A stretch of DNA of 64,000 nt, taken from positions 62,001-126,000 of the forward strand of contig NZ_JACXWX010000013.1 in assembly GCF_014764505.1 (NCBI RefSeq). Reading direction: 5' to 3'. The translations under genes and the position numbers were made by a program. A model generated the notes under the pieces. The model was not told where the DNA came from and searched no databases. It saw only the letters and a program-made list of their open reading frames with translations. Origin of the DNA: Phormidium tenue FACHB-886 (lineage in GTDB: Bacteria; Cyanobacteriota; Cyanobacteriia; Elainellales; Elainellaceae). Positions within the stretch are counted from its first letter, which is position 1; every line of letters starts with the position of its first letter. Shown here piece by piece: positions 1-8,399 of the stretch.

Positions 1-1
1 C

Positions 2-766
2 GTCACGCTGTACAGCTTCTGGGACTATGCGGGGTTTGGGGTCAATACGTTTATTTTTCTGTTGATTGGCGTGGAAGTTAGCCTGCCCACGCTTTGGCAA
101 ACGCTACCTGCTGTCTTAATAGCGATTCTGGCATATCAACTGGGGCGAGTACTCAGCGTTTACCCGATGCTGGCAATCTCCAATCGGATCGATCGTCCGA
201 TCCCCATGCGGTGGCAGCATGTTTTGTTTCTGGGCAATATCAAAGGCTCTCTGTCGATGGCGCTCGCATTGAGCCTGCCTGCAACTCTTGCCAATCGCGG
301 ATCTTTAGTGGCGATCGTCTTTGGCACAGTTTTGCTGTCGCTGGTGCTTCAGGGGCTTAGCCTGCCGTGGATTGTCAAACGGCTAAAACTCTCTCCCTCC
401 TCTGAAGCCAAGCAGCAAGCCGATGAGCTAAAGGCACAGCTCATTACTGCCAAAGCTGCCCAAGATGAGCTAGACGGCATGCTGAAGACTGGCGTTTTGC
501 CCAAAGCAGCGTTTGAGGAACTGCGATCGCTCTACCAAGTTCAAATTGCCAAAGCCGAAAAAGCCTTACGCAATCTCTACAACCAGCGTCATACCGACTT
601 AAGCATTAACCCTGCATCTGGCTTAGATGCAGTTCGTCGTCAGCTTCTGCTGGCAGAGAAGGGCGCTCTTGCCAATGCGGTTCGCAAACAGATTCTCTCA
701 GAAGCAGTAGCAGAGGTGCAGCTACGGCAGATTGATGAGAAGCTGTTGCGGCTGGAGGATGATTAG
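2..766 (+). CDS. Na+/H+ antiporter, C-terminal part (5' end outside window)
   Basis: The reading frame is open to the left edge (first full codon at base 2), so this is the 3' part of a longer gene. The first roughly 120 residues are hydrophobic membrane segments with the pattern of the C-terminal half of CPA1/NhaP-type cation:proton antiporters, including LLIGVEV and a GNIKGSLSMALALSLP segment, which resembles the late conserved helix of this family. After about residue 130 the chain becomes a charged, Ala/Gln/Leu-rich helical cytoplasmic tail of about 110 residues ending in LLRLEDD. The family exchanges Na+ (or K+) for H+ at the plasma membrane. The gene converges with the Nudix gene and the stops are 12 bp apart. 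Family assignment is fairly secure; the ion specificity is unknown. Confidence 0.8.
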   Translation, partial: VTLYSFWDYAGFGVNTFIFLLIGVEVSLPTLWQTLPAVLIAILAYQLGRVLSVYPMLAISNRIDRPIPMRWQHVLFLGNIKGSLSMALALSLPATLANRGSLVAIVFGTVLLSLVLQGLSLPWIVKRLKLSPSSEAKQQADELKAQLITAKAAQDELDGMLKTGVLPKAAFEELRSLYQVQIAKAEKALRNLYNQRHTDLSINPASGLDAVRRQLLLAEKGALANAVRKQILSEAVAEVQLRQIDEKLLRLEDD

Positions 767-778
767 GGGCTGAGAGCT

Positions 779-1231
779 TCAGGCTACGGTGGTCATGCCT
801 TTGAAATAATCCTGGAGCTGGCGACCGCTGTCATGCGACAGGACTTTAGGCAGTTCACTCGGCAAAAATGCCTTGACATCCATTACCTCTAACGTATCTT
901 GAGCTTGCAGGCTACCCTCCACCTCAGCTTCGACGACCACACAAATAGAATGAAATCGCGGATCGCGCTCTGGGTGAGAGTAAACGCCGACTAACCGATT
1001 GATTTTAACCAGCTCTAATCCTGTCTCTTCCCCCAGCTCCCGGCGCACCGAAGCAGGAATATCTTCCCCCCAGTCGACCATGCCACCTGGCAAACTCCAT
1101 TTGCCATTATCGCGGCGCTGAATTAGAACAATCCGACCGTCTGGTAAAACTGGAATAATGCCTGTCCCCGTAATAGGATGACGGATCAGCAGCCCCAATG
1201 CTGCCTGAACATAACGCTTCAACTGACGCAT
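779..1231 (-). CDS. Nudix hydrolase
   Basis: This 150-residue protein carries a complete Nudix box (Gx5Ex7REUxEExGU): it starts at GGMVDWGED and ends REL-GEE-TGL at about residues 48-71, so the metal-binding glutamates are all present. The family hydrolyses nucleoside diphosphates linked to another moiety, such as oxidised nucleotides, ADP-ribose or NADH. The N-terminal GLLIRHPITGTGIIPVLPDGRI strand and the short length fit a stand-alone, soluble enzyme. Substrate cannot be predicted. ATG start at 1231. No operon partner; the neighbour on the left is convergent and the upstream side is a long intergenic region. Confidence 0.88.
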   Translation of the reverse strand: MRQLKRYVQAALGLLIRHPITGTGIIPVLPDGRIVLIQRRDNGKWSLPGGMVDWGEDIPASVRRELGEETGLELVKINRLVGVYSHPERDPRFHSICVVVEAEVEGSLQAQDTLEVMDVKAFLPSELPKVLSHDSGRQLQDYFKGMTTVA

Positions 1232-1996
1232 AGAAAATAAGAAGCTATGAGCAAATAGAGCAAATATCTGAAGTAACCTCGAACCATTGCTAGAAGCAAA
1301 CGCTCAATCAAACTGTGGCGATTTGCGGTCGATAGGGCACCCACATCACGAAGTTAAACCGCAAACTGCTGCCGAGCCATGCCAACCTAAGGTTTAGAAC
1401 ATAAGGTCTAGAAGTTGAGCGAAAAATAGCGATCGCACGATAGCGACAAAGCAGAGAAACACCCAAACGCCACCCACAAAACCTGCCTGCTTTGTCTGTC
1501 TTGCCAACCTGATAAAGAGAACACAAACTCAGCTGAAGCCAATTGCGGCTCAGGCGAAACTGTCAAACAACGGACAGCTAACTCAACCATCAATTTAGCG
1601 TTTTTAAGGGACATTGAGCAGGGGCAGACAGATGCCTCATGCTCTAGAAGAGCTGCAATTGCAGCACAGGCTGTATCATCCGAAAACTCGCTTGCGGGAC
1701 TGTAAGCTCTTTGCAAAAAGTCATTTCAACCGCTAAGGGATTCGAGCCTCCTAAATCCTCCTACCCTTTGGGAAGGCAAACCTAAGAAAAGGGGGACTTT
1801 GATTAGCTCGATTCCATTTTTCTAGGCTCTGCCTTGCCAAAGGGTCAGAGGCTAGAGGGAAGTGCAACCGCAAGAGGAAAATGCAACTTTTACATCCCTT
1901 AATTAGAACAGCGTTTTCCTACAGTTTTCCTACAGTGTTCTTCTACAGCCAGCACTGCCGAATTCAGATTGAGGCAGTTAGAGATTTCCGACGGGG
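1232..1996. other. Intergenic region, no convincing gene
   Basis: This region of 765 bp lies between the Nudix start and the PrxQ stop. Short open frames occur on both strands, but none shows a ribosome site plus a recognisable protein. It holds a HIP1-type GCGATCGC near 1430 and an imperfect inverted repeat at 1745-1853, listed separately. The Nudix promoter should lie at its left end. Confidence 0.6.
1745..1853. repeat. Imperfect inverted-repeat element
   Basis: The arms CCCTTTGGGAAGGCA (1764-1778) and TGCCTTGCCAAAGGG (1830-1844) are complementary at 14 of 15 positions, and an outer pair AGCCTC (1745-1750) / GAGGCT (1848-1853) adds to it. The centre is rich in G and A. The arrangement looks like a small non-coding dispersed repeat (MITE- or REP-like) of the sort common in cyanobacterial intergenic DNA. 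Only one copy was noticed here, so dispersal is inferred. Confidence 0.4.
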
Positions 1997-2479
1997 TCAG
2001 GTGAGTTCTGAGCCACTGACAACTCCCAAATCCGCCAAAATGTCAGCAGCATGGTTGTCTGGCTTGACCTTAAGGTAAATTTTCTCAATCTTGCCGTCTG
2101 GGTCGATCACTACTGTATTGCGGCTGATGCCCATGTACTCCTTTCCCATAAATTTCTTCAGCCCATAGCTGTCATAAGCCGCTGCAACCTTGCCGCCTTC
2201 GTCAGACAAAAGCGGAAACGGCAGACCAAACTTCGTGATAAATTTCGTATGGGATTTGGCATCGTCAGTGCTGATGCCCAGCACTACAACATCATTTGCC
2301 TGATAGTCAGCATAGGCATCGCGGAAGCCACAGGCTTCTTTAGTGCAGCCCGGTGTGTTGTCACGCGGGTAAAAATAGAGCACAACGCGCTTGCCGCGCA
2401 AGTCAGACAGCTTCACCACATTTCCATCTGCATCGGGCAAACTAAAATCGGGAGCAACATCACCGGGTTTCAAAGCCAT
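1997..2479 (-). CDS. Peroxiredoxin Q / BCP family thiol peroxidase
   Basis: The product of about 160 residues is an AhpC/TSA-fold thioredoxin peroxidase. It reduces H2O2 and alkyl hydroperoxides using thioredoxin. The peroxidatic site [12 protein letters not shown] has both cysteines of the PrxQ/BCP type (C45 and C50, five residues apart), so an intramolecular disulfide is expected. The N-terminus [19 protein letters not shown] is canonical. I chose the ATG at 2477-2479 over a GTG nine bases upstream: an AGG lies at suitable distance from the ATG and the family begins there. No signal peptide, so it is probably cytoplasmic. Single gene with no obvious operon. Confidence 0.92.
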   Translation of the reverse strand: MALKPGDVAPDFSLPDADGNVVKLSDLRGKRVVLYFYPRDNTPGCTKEACGFRDAYADYQANDVVVLGISTDDAKSHTKFITKFGLPFPLLSDEGGKVAAAYDSYGLKKFMGKEYMGISRNTVVIDPDGKIEKIYLKVKPDNHAADILADLGVVSGSELT

Positions 2480-2601
2480 TTGCAACACCTGATTGGATCA
2501 AACTAGAGGCAGACTGAAGCAAAATTTGCAGGCAGCACTACCAGGCAAAAAATTGCCATCTCTGATTGTAAGACTCAAATTGACCCCGTGTTTCGTTCAC
2601 C

Positions 2602-3171
2602 TTGAACCCCTCCCCTAAATCCACCCTCCGCCGATCGCTCCTGCAAACCCGTCAGGCAATGCCGCCTGACCTATGGCGCACCAAAAGCGATCGTCTCTGT
2701 GCCCATCTACAAACCTGTGAATGGTTGTATCAGGCACGCACCGTTCTGGCATACGTGAGTGTCCGGCAGGAGCCAGACCTCAGCCCCCTTCTCACTGCAT
2801 CACACCGCTGGGGTTTGCCGCGCTGCCTTGGCAAATCGCTAGCTTGGCATCTCTGGTCGCCTACAGAATCACCACCGCTACAGCCCGGAGCCTACGGCAT
2901 CCCAGAGCCGTCTGCTGATACTCCCCTGTTACAGCCGGAAGAGGTGGATCTGATTTTGGTGCCTTGTGTCGGATGCGATCGGCAAGGATATCGCTTGGGC
3001 TATGGGGGCGGTTTTTACGATCGACTGCTTAGCGATCCAGCTTGGTCAGGCAAACCTACGATCGGCATTGTCTTTGAATTTGCCCATTTGCCCAGCCTGC
3101 CGCTCGACCCTTGGGATCGCCCCCTCCGGGCTATCTGCACTGAAGCAGGAGTCGTAATGCGCCAGGATTGA
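2602..3171 (+). CDS. 5-formyltetrahydrofolate cyclo-ligase
   Basis: This 189-residue protein belongs to the MTHFS family, which converts 5-formyl-THF to 5,10-methenyl-THF with ATP and so recovers folate from a dead-end pool. The C-terminal signature GYRLGYGGGFYDRLL (near residues 133-147) is the family ATP/phosphate-binding motif, preceded by VDLILVPCVGCDR. The N-terminus has the usual basic helix STLRRSLLQTRQAM. The start is a TTG at 2602 and is somewhat uncertain because no strong Shine-Dalgarno precedes it. The gene converges with the haem peroxidase gene. Confidence 0.9.
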   Translation: MNPSPKSTLRRSLLQTRQAMPPDLWRTKSDRLCAHLQTCEWLYQARTVLAYVSVRQEPDLSPLLTASHRWGLPRCLGKSLAWHLWSPTESPPLQPGAYGIPEPSADTPLLQPEEVDLILVPCVGCDRQGYRLGYGGGFYDRLLSDPAWSGKPTIGIVFEFAHLPSLPLDPWDRPLRAICTEAGVVMRQD

Positions 3172-3183
3172 TAAATGAGCAGC

Positions 3184-3204
3184 AAAATGGGGGTGTCGCC
3201 CCCA
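3184..3204 (-). terminator. Probable terminator of the haem peroxidase gene
   Basis: A 6-bp stem (TGGGGG at 3188-3193, CCCCCA at 3199-3204) with a 5-nt loop is followed by TTTT when read on the minus strand. It lies about 30 bp downstream of the peroxidase stop codon. Confidence 0.5.
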
Positions 3205-3232
3205 AGAACAACACCCCTTTGAGTTTCTGCTT

Positions 3233-4804
3233 CTAGAGCACCTTGGCAAGCTTCAGCAGGTCTGTCAGCGTAAAGGTGCCGGGTTTGGCGCTGGGCAAAG
3301 AAGGCTGCCAGTTTTTCTGGCGCAGAATCGAGTCTTTGCTGCGGCGAGCCAAGCCGATCAGCACCTCTGCCACGATCGTGCTGCCCACAGGTCCAAGATG
3401 CTGTCCCTTAGCCCGTGCTGCTGCTTCAACCAGAACGTAGTACCAGAGCGGTGTGCGTTCTATAAAGCCGCTCTCCCGCAGGATCTTGCTCTGTTGGGCG
3501 CTTGCTGCTGCAGCCTCGATCTCCGCTCGAGTCAATGGAGTTTGCCCGATCGCTCGCGCCACCGCTTGGCCCGTGGGCATCCGCAGCAGATATCCACGCA
3601 ATAGGTTTCGTACCGCCAAGCGCGCACCATCGCCCTTTTCTGGAACACCTTGAATATCTGGCAGCTCAAACAGCGGTTCAACCAGCTTCGTGTCAAACCG
3701 ACGAGCTTTATTAAAGGGAACGCCTGTATCGACGAAATGTTGCCATTCAATAATCCAGTTGTCCGGTAGGGTGTCGAAGGAGCCTAGCTCTCCGCTCAAG
3801 GCGGTGAATGTGAACAATAAACCCAAGCTGGCAGGAAATGTGCCAGGTTCACCGCTTGTATTGAAGTTGAGGTTGAAATCGTAATCAGCCCGGATCATGC
3901 TGTGCCCGAAGCGGTAAGCCGCCGCCACGAACTCCAGCGGCAAGAAGAATGGTTCAGCCATTCCATCGTAAAAGCGGTTGCCGTTCTTAAGAATGTCTTC
4001 CACGATCTTTGGATCCACGATCCGCTTTAGAAAATCGTGGATGACAATGTGCTGATAGTGCTGCCGAAGGAGGCGTTGTGCCTGCCTAAACGTTTTGCCT
4101 TGATCGACTAATGCGTTATGCGCTCGCAGAAATGCCAGGTGCAGCTGTGAGATTACTGTATTTTCGTCGTTACGGGGATCGCCGATTTGGGCAGCCCGAT
4201 CGATCGTAGGATCGTCGCTTCGCGCTTCACGGGGAAGATCGTTTTTATCTCCCTTGCCTTTGGGACGCAGGTTTGGTTTTTCAGTACCCTTAAGCGGTGT
4301 CACGGTGCCAATTTTCAGTTTCGCTTTGTTTGCAGGATCGCGCGGTGCGGGCAGCCCATAAACGCTATCTAGGTCTAATGTGGCATTGCGGCGATTTTGC
4401 AGCGTATTGCGAATCGTTTCCAGCGACAATGGCGCAAGGTTGGGATCGAGCAGCTTTGGCAAAGGCGAGGAAACCTCTTCCAGCGTAATGTCGTGATCGA
4501 CAAACTGACCGAAATAGGTATAGCCGGCTGGAATATTGGAATCGCCGCTGCCGTCTTTATCTCGGCTTTCATCGCGCATTACCCGACCCAGCTCCACCAA
4601 ATGCTCGCGAGTTTTGGGCGATACAGGCAGTAAGTTAGCCGGATCGCTTTGGAGCTTAGAAAATAGAAAGTCGAAATCTTGCAGGTCAACTGTAGCCATG
4701 GCAGCAAATGCCAGCGGCACTTCTGCGCTACGAGCAGACATCGATTCAAAAGCGTCTTGCAAGGTTTCTGTCGTAATTTCTGCCCCATGGGGAATTCGTG
4801 GCAT
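3233..4804 (-). CDS. Animal-type haem peroxidase family protein
   Basis: The 523-residue protein is a member of the peroxidase-cyclooxygenase (An_peroxidase) superfamily. It has the distal haem motif YTYFGQFVDHDITLE with the expected catalytic histidine at about residue 104, the helix QLHLAFLRAHNALVD, and YRFGHSMIRADYDF with a candidate proximal histidine near residue 301. These enzymes oxidise halides or organic substrates with H2O2. There is no signal peptide or transmembrane segment, so it may be cytoplasmic or exported by a non-Sec route. A good AGGGAG ribosome site precedes the ATG at 4804. The family is patchy in bacteria, and the natural substrate is unknown. Confidence 0.85.
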   Translation of the reverse strand: MPRIPHGAEITTETLQDAFESMSARSAEVPLAFAAMATVDLQDFDFLFSKLQSDPANLLPVSPKTREHLVELGRVMRDESRDKDGSGDSNIPAGYTYFGQFVDHDITLEEVSSPLPKLLDPNLAPLSLETIRNTLQNRRNATLDLDSVYGLPAPRDPANKAKLKIGTVTPLKGTEKPNLRPKGKGDKNDLPREARSDDPTIDRAAQIGDPRNDENTVISQLHLAFLRAHNALVDQGKTFRQAQRLLRQHYQHIVIHDFLKRIVDPKIVEDILKNGNRFYDGMAEPFFLPLEFVAAAYRFGHSMIRADYDFNLNFNTSGEPGTFPASLGLLFTFTALSGELGSFDTLPDNWIIEWQHFVDTGVPFNKARRFDTKLVEPLFELPDIQGVPEKGDGARLAVRNLLRGYLLRMPTGQAVARAIGQTPLTRAEIEAAAASAQQSKILRESGFIERTPLWYYVLVEAAARAKGQHLGPVGSTIVAEVLIGLARRSKDSILRQKNWQPSLPSAKPGTFTLTDLLKLAKVL

Positions 4805-5089
4805 TATTAAGTTCTCCCTTAAAGAGATTGAGATAGTGGGTTATCCGTTCTTCAATATCCTGAAAGTAGGCTTAGTGTTGTAGTACCCCCACGGGTACTC
4901 TTTAACACCTGATTGCAGTTCTCAGGGCAGGTAGTGCAAAGCGTGGCGTAGAAATTACGCTATGAAAACTGCACAGCGCTATTTCGCTTCTCAGAATAAA
5001 TCCAAAAGCGCATTGTTGCTGATTAAGTTGGCTAAAGATCTTGCAGTGGTTGTAACGACGATCGCTGGAAAAATGACAGTTGAGCAAGT

Positions 5090-5443
5090 CTAGCCACCGC
5101 TCACTTTTGCCTTGTAGCCTAGCTGCGTCAAAATCTGCACTAGTTTTTGGGCGTGATCGCCTTGAATTTCGATCTCGTTCTCTTTGACTGTGCCGCCCGC
5201 ACCGCATTGAGTTTTGAGCTGCTTCAGCAAAGCAGCTAGCGTTTCTGGTTTCGTCTGGAAGCCCGTGATCACCGTGACCGTCTTGCCTTTGCGGCCTTTG
5301 CGCGATGCTTGCACCCGCAAATTTTGCTGGTTGGGCGGCAGTTCCTGGATCGGGCGGGCAGTCGCATCAGAAGCTGCATTGCCAAACTCCGAGTAAACAA
5401 CGCGATTGCCAGGGCGAGCAGTGGGATCTTTGGGTTGAGACAT
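5090..5443 (-). CDS. SUI1/eIF1-like translation factor (YciH family)
   Basis: The 117-residue protein has a disordered basic N-terminus of about 50 residues and a C-terminal SUI1 domain: [13 protein letters not shown], then [20 protein letters not shown] and the ending [18 protein letters not shown]1 domains bind the small ribosomal subunit and, as eIF1 in eukaryotes, check start-codon choice; bacterial YciH has a related, non-essential role in initiation fidelity or stress translation. The gene is divergent from trpB; the start codons are only about 50 bp apart, so the two share a very compact promoter region. Confidence 0.9.
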   Translation of the reverse strand: MSQPKDPTARPGNRVVYSEFGNAASDATARPIQELPPNQQNLRVQASRKGRKGKTVTVITGFQTKPETLAALLKQLKTQCGAGGTVKENEIEIQGDHAQKLVQILTQLGYKAKVSGG

Positions 5444-5449
5444 ACGACG

Positions 5450-5455
5450 TATAAT
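5450..5455 (+). promoter_or_regulatory. Candidate -10 element of trpB
   Basis: A consensus TATAAT overlaps an in-frame ATG at 5454. If it is the -10 box, transcription would begin near 5462 and the ATG could not be the trpB start, which favours the GTG at 5493. No clear -35 element is visible, as in many cyanobacterial promoters. Confidence 0.4.
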
Positions 5456-5492
5456 GAAGGCTATTCCTCACTACTATCCTATCTGGCTTGCC

Positions 5493-6776
5493 GTGACGCT
5501 TACTCCCCTTTCCTCCGGTCATTCTTCCAATCAGCCTTCTGCATCTGCCCCAGAATTTGCCCCAGAGGGACAGGTTCGTCCTGATGCGCTCGGTCGCTTT
5601 GGCAAATTTGGCGGCAAATACGTCCCCGAAACGCTGATGCCTGCCCTCAGCGAATTGGAAACAGCGTTTTACCAGTATCGGCACGATCCAGCATTTCAGG
5701 AAGAATTCCAAGGGCTACTGCGAGATTACGTTGGCAGAGCTACCCCGCTGTACTTTGCAGAACGGCTAACGCAGCACTACGCCCGTCCGGATGGCACTGG
5801 CGCACAGATTTATCTGAAGCGGGAAGACCTAAACCACACCGGAGCGCACAAAATCAACAACGCGCTGGGTCAGGTGCTGTTGGCAAAACGGATGGGCAAA
5901 CAGCGGATCATCGCCGAGACGGGAGCCGGACAGCATGGGGTGGCCACTGCCACCGTTTGCGCTCGGTTTGGGCTAAGCTGCATCATCTACATGGGTGTGC
6001 ATGACATGGAGCGGCAGGCGCTCAATGTGTTTCGGATGCAGCTAATGGGGGCAGAAGTGCGCCCGGTAGCGGCCGGTACAGGCACGTTGAAGGATGCCAC
6101 CTCTGAGGCGATCCGCGATTGGGTGACTAACGTAGAAACGACGCACTACATTCTAGGTTCTGTGGCAGGGCCGCACCCTTACCCGATGATCGTGCGGGAC
6201 TTTCAGGCAGTGATTGGGCAGGAGACGCGGCAGCAGTGTCAGGAGAAATGGGGCGGCTTGCCAGATATCCTGCTGGCTTGTGTCGGCGGTGGCTCTAATG
6301 CGATGGGTTTGTTCCATGAGTTTATGAAGGAGCCTGCTGTGCGGATGATTGGCATCGAAGCAGGCGGCGAAGGGGTTAACTCCGACAAACACGCGGCAAC
6401 GCTGACTCGCGGCAGAGTCGGCGTTCTGCATGGTGCCATGAGCTATCTGCTGCAAGACGAAGATGGACAGGTGATCGAGCCTTACTCGATCAGCGCTGGG
6501 CTAGATTACCCTGGCGTGGGACCCGAGCACAGCTATCTCAAGGACTCTGGGCGGGCAGAATACTACAGCATTACCGACAAAGAAGCCCTAGATGCTCTCC
6601 AGCGCTTATCGCGTTTGGAAGGAATTATCCCTGCCCTAGAAACGGCTCATGCGATCGCCTACCTGGATGACCTCTGCCCTCAGCTCTCTGGTAGCCCTCG
6701 TATTGTGATCAACTGTTCTGGTCGAGGAGATAAAGATGTCCACACGGTGATTAAATCATTGGGCAATCCGGCTTAA
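5493..6776 (+). CDS. trpB: Tryptophan synthase beta chain
   Basis: TrpB joins indole (passed from TrpA) to L-serine to form L-tryptophan, using pyridoxal phosphate. The PLP lysine lies in [13 protein letters not shown] (about residue 120); [32 protein letters not shown], the glycine-rich [13 protein letters not shown] phosphate loop and the C-terminal [10 protein letters not shown] are all present. The frame extends upstream to an ATG at 5454, but I prefer GTG 5493: cyanobacterial TrpB starts near this point and the ATG lies inside a TATAAT. The gene stands alone without trpA, as is common in cyanobacteria. Its stop codon is inside an 8-bp hairpin (6768-6789). Confidence 0.97.
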   Translation: MTLTPLSSGHSSNQPSASAPEFAPEGQVRPDALGRFGKFGGKYVPETLMPALSELETAFYQYRHDPAFQEEFQGLLRDYVGRATPLYFAERLTQHYARPDGTGAQIYLKREDLNHTGAHKINNALGQVLLAKRMGKQRIIAETGAGQHGVATATVCARFGLSCIIYMGVHDMERQALNVFRMQLMGAEVRPVAAGTGTLKDATSEAIRDWVTNVETTHYILGSVAGPHPYPMIVRDFQAVIGQETRQQCQEKWGGLPDILLACVGGGSNAMGLFHEFMKEPAVRMIGIEAGGEGVNSDKHAATLTRGRVGVLHGAMSYLLQDEDGQVIEPYSISAGLDYPGVGPEHSYLKDSGRAEYYSITDKEALDALQRLSRLEGIIPALETAHAIAYLDDLCPQLSGSPRIVINCSGRGDKDVHTVIKSLGNPA

Positions 6777-6789
6777 AACTCTAAGCCGG
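6768..6789 (+). terminator. Hairpin overlapping the trpB stop codon
   Basis: CCGGCTTA (6768-6775) pairs with TAAGCCGG (6782-6789) around a 6-nt loop. The stem contains the first two bases of the TAA stop codon. No strong T-tract follows, so it may stabilise the 3' end rather than terminate efficiently. Confidence 0.4.
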
Positions 6790-6897
6790 AACTACTTTAG
6801 GAGCGACTGAGAAGCAGCGATCGCGATCACACCCAAACTGAAACTGATTGCCGTAATCTAAGCTCCGTACGCTCAGATAACAAAGGAGTTTCCTGAC

Positions 6898-7473
6898 ATG
6901 GTCATGGCTTATTGGTGGGCTGCTGCTTGGTCGGCCTTGCTCTCGCTGACGCCTCAGCCTCTGCTGCCAACAGCAGTTCCGTCTGCGTCTACCCGTGCGA
7001 TCGCAGGACTTGCACAAGAATCTGAGGAAGTTTCACAGGGATTATTTCAGGGTGAAATCCTCATCAGTCAGCAAACTAGTGCGACTTCTACCTCAGCCTT
7101 GGAGCAGGCAATTTTACAGCAAATTAATGAATATCGACGGCAAAAGGGATTGACCACCCTGACGCTGAATGCAACAATCACTCGCCAAGCCCGTCAGCAT
7201 AGCCAGCAAATGTCGCGCAGCCGCAACATGAGCCATGATGGGTTCAATGCCCGCGTCCAAACGATCGCCAAGTCTATTTCCTACCGGGGTGCTGCTGAAA
7301 ACGTTGCCTTCAATCAAGGCTATAGCAATCCCGATCGGCAAGCGGTAGATGGCTGGATCAAAAGCACTGGACATCGCAGAAATATTGAAGGCGACTTCAG
7401 TTTGACGGGAATTGGGGTGGCTAAGAACACTCAAGGAGAATATTACTTCACCCAAATTTTCATTCGTCAGTAG
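6898..7473 (+). CDS. Secreted CAP/SCP-domain protein
   Basis: The 191-residue protein has a hydrophobic N-terminus (WWAAAWSALLSLTPQPLLP) that reads as a signal peptide and then a CAP (cysteine-rich secretory/PR-1-like) domain from about residue 65. It contains ILQQINEYRRQKGL, the RNMSHDGFNARV segment with the conserved His, AAENVAF, WIKSTGHRRNI and the terminal GEYYFTQIFIRQ. Bacterial CAP proteins are extracytoplasmic and of mostly unknown function; protease and sterol-binding roles have been proposed elsewhere. A textbook AAAGGAG (6882-6888) lies 9 nt before the ATG. It probably has its own promoter in the 120 bp after trpB. Confidence 0.88.
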   Translation: MVMAYWWAAAWSALLSLTPQPLLPTAVPSASTRAIAGLAQESEEVSQGLFQGEILISQQTSATSTSALEQAILQQINEYRRQKGLTTLTLNATITRQARQHSQQMSRSRNMSHDGFNARVQTIAKSISYRGAAENVAFNQGYSNPDRQAVDGWIKSTGHRRNIEGDFSLTGIGVAKNTQGEYYFTQIFIRQ

Positions 7474-7514
7474 CAACCAGTCTGCAGTTGCCCATTCAAA
7501 AACCAGGGTATTGA

Positions 7515-7558
7515 TGTAATGATTTGGAAGAGCAAATTTACCCTTCCAAATCATTACA
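7515..7558. repeat. 16-bp perfect inverted repeat between CAP and RNase D genes
   Basis: TGTAATGATTTGGAAG (7515-7530) and CTTCCAAATCATTACA (7543-7558) form a perfect 16-bp stem with a 12-nt loop. No T-run follows on either strand, so a classical intrinsic terminator is unlikely. It ends about 19 bp before the ribosome site of the next gene and could be an mRNA-processing or translational control hairpin. Confidence 0.75.
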
Positions 7559-7587
7559 GCTTGACGACGACCCAATAGGAGTGCGAA

Positions 7588-8211
7588 GTGGAAGATTTTC
7601 AGGTCTGCGATCGTGACCTCCCGCCAGAAATTCTCGAAGCCTATTTGCAGGCAGAGACAATTGCCGCAGACACCGAAACGATGGGTCTGCTGCCTTGGCG
7701 CGATCGGCTTTGTCTGGTGCAGCTTTGCGATCCGCAGGGACGGGTGACGGTGGTGCGGATTGCCCAAGGTCAGACTGAAGCAATCAATCTCAAACGTCTT
7801 CTAGAAGAAACGACAATTCACAAAATTTTTCACTTTGCTCGCTTTGATCTGGCAACCCTGCGTCATCATTTGGGCATTCACGTCGCGCCTGTATTTTGCA
7901 CAAAAATTGCGAGCAAGCTTGCCCGCACTTATACCCCCAAACATGGACTCAAAGACGTAGTGCAGGAGCTAGTACAGGTAGAGCTTGACAAAACGGCGCA
8001 AAGCTCCGATTGGGGAAACGCAATTAATCTCTCAGATGAACAGCTGCGCTATGCGGCAAATGACGTGCGCTACTTGATCCAACTGCGCTTTAAGCTAACG
8101 GACATGCTGAAGCGAGAAGGACGCTGGGAACTGGCGCAACAATGTTTTAGTTGCTTGCCGACGATCGTCTCGCTCGATCTGCTGCAATACCAGAATATCT
8201 TTGAGCATTAA
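7588..8211 (+). CDS. Ribonuclease D-like 3'-5' exonuclease
   Basis: The 207-residue protein consists of a single DEDD-family 3'-5' exonuclease domain. Exo I is AADTETMGL, exo II is FHFARFDLATL and exo III is YAANDVRYLIQL, supplying the four acidic metal ligands and the catalytic tyrosine of the DEDDy type. There is no HRDC domain, so it is shorter than E. coli RNase D, as is usual in cyanobacteria. Role: exonucleolytic trimming of RNA, such as tRNA 3' ends. GTG start at 7588 preceded by AGGAG (7577-7581). A long perfect hairpin lies just upstream. Confidence 0.88.
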   Translation: MEDFQVCDRDLPPEILEAYLQAETIAADTETMGLLPWRDRLCLVQLCDPQGRVTVVRIAQGQTEAINLKRLLEETTIHKIFHFARFDLATLRHHLGIHVAPVFCTKIASKLARTYTPKHGLKDVVQELVQVELDKTAQSSDWGNAINLSDEQLRYAANDVRYLIQLRFKLTDMLKREGRWELAQQCFSCLPTIVSLDLLQYQNIFEH

Positions 8212-8399
8212 TACTTTTGAGCATAAACAATAGTTCTTGCACTTTGCGCTGAAGCTAAGACTGGCGTTTACGGATATGGCAGCCCGCGATGCTAAGCGTC
8301 CAAGCATCAGTGATGCCTAGAGAACCAGATTCAGGCGCGATCGCTTGAGATCCTTCTCCAAAGCCGCTAAGATGCAAAAAACGTCATCCCCTGCTCGTT

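Noticed and set aside
1308-1716. Two overlapping short minus-strand frames upstream of the Nudix gene
   Set aside because: They lack ribosome sites and recognisable domains and overlap each other in different frames, as expected for chance frames in intergenic DNA.
1730-1765. TTCGAGCC stretch resembling a tRNA T-arm
   Set aside because: The flanking bases do not give a five-pair T stem and no acceptor, D or anticodon arm can be drawn around it.
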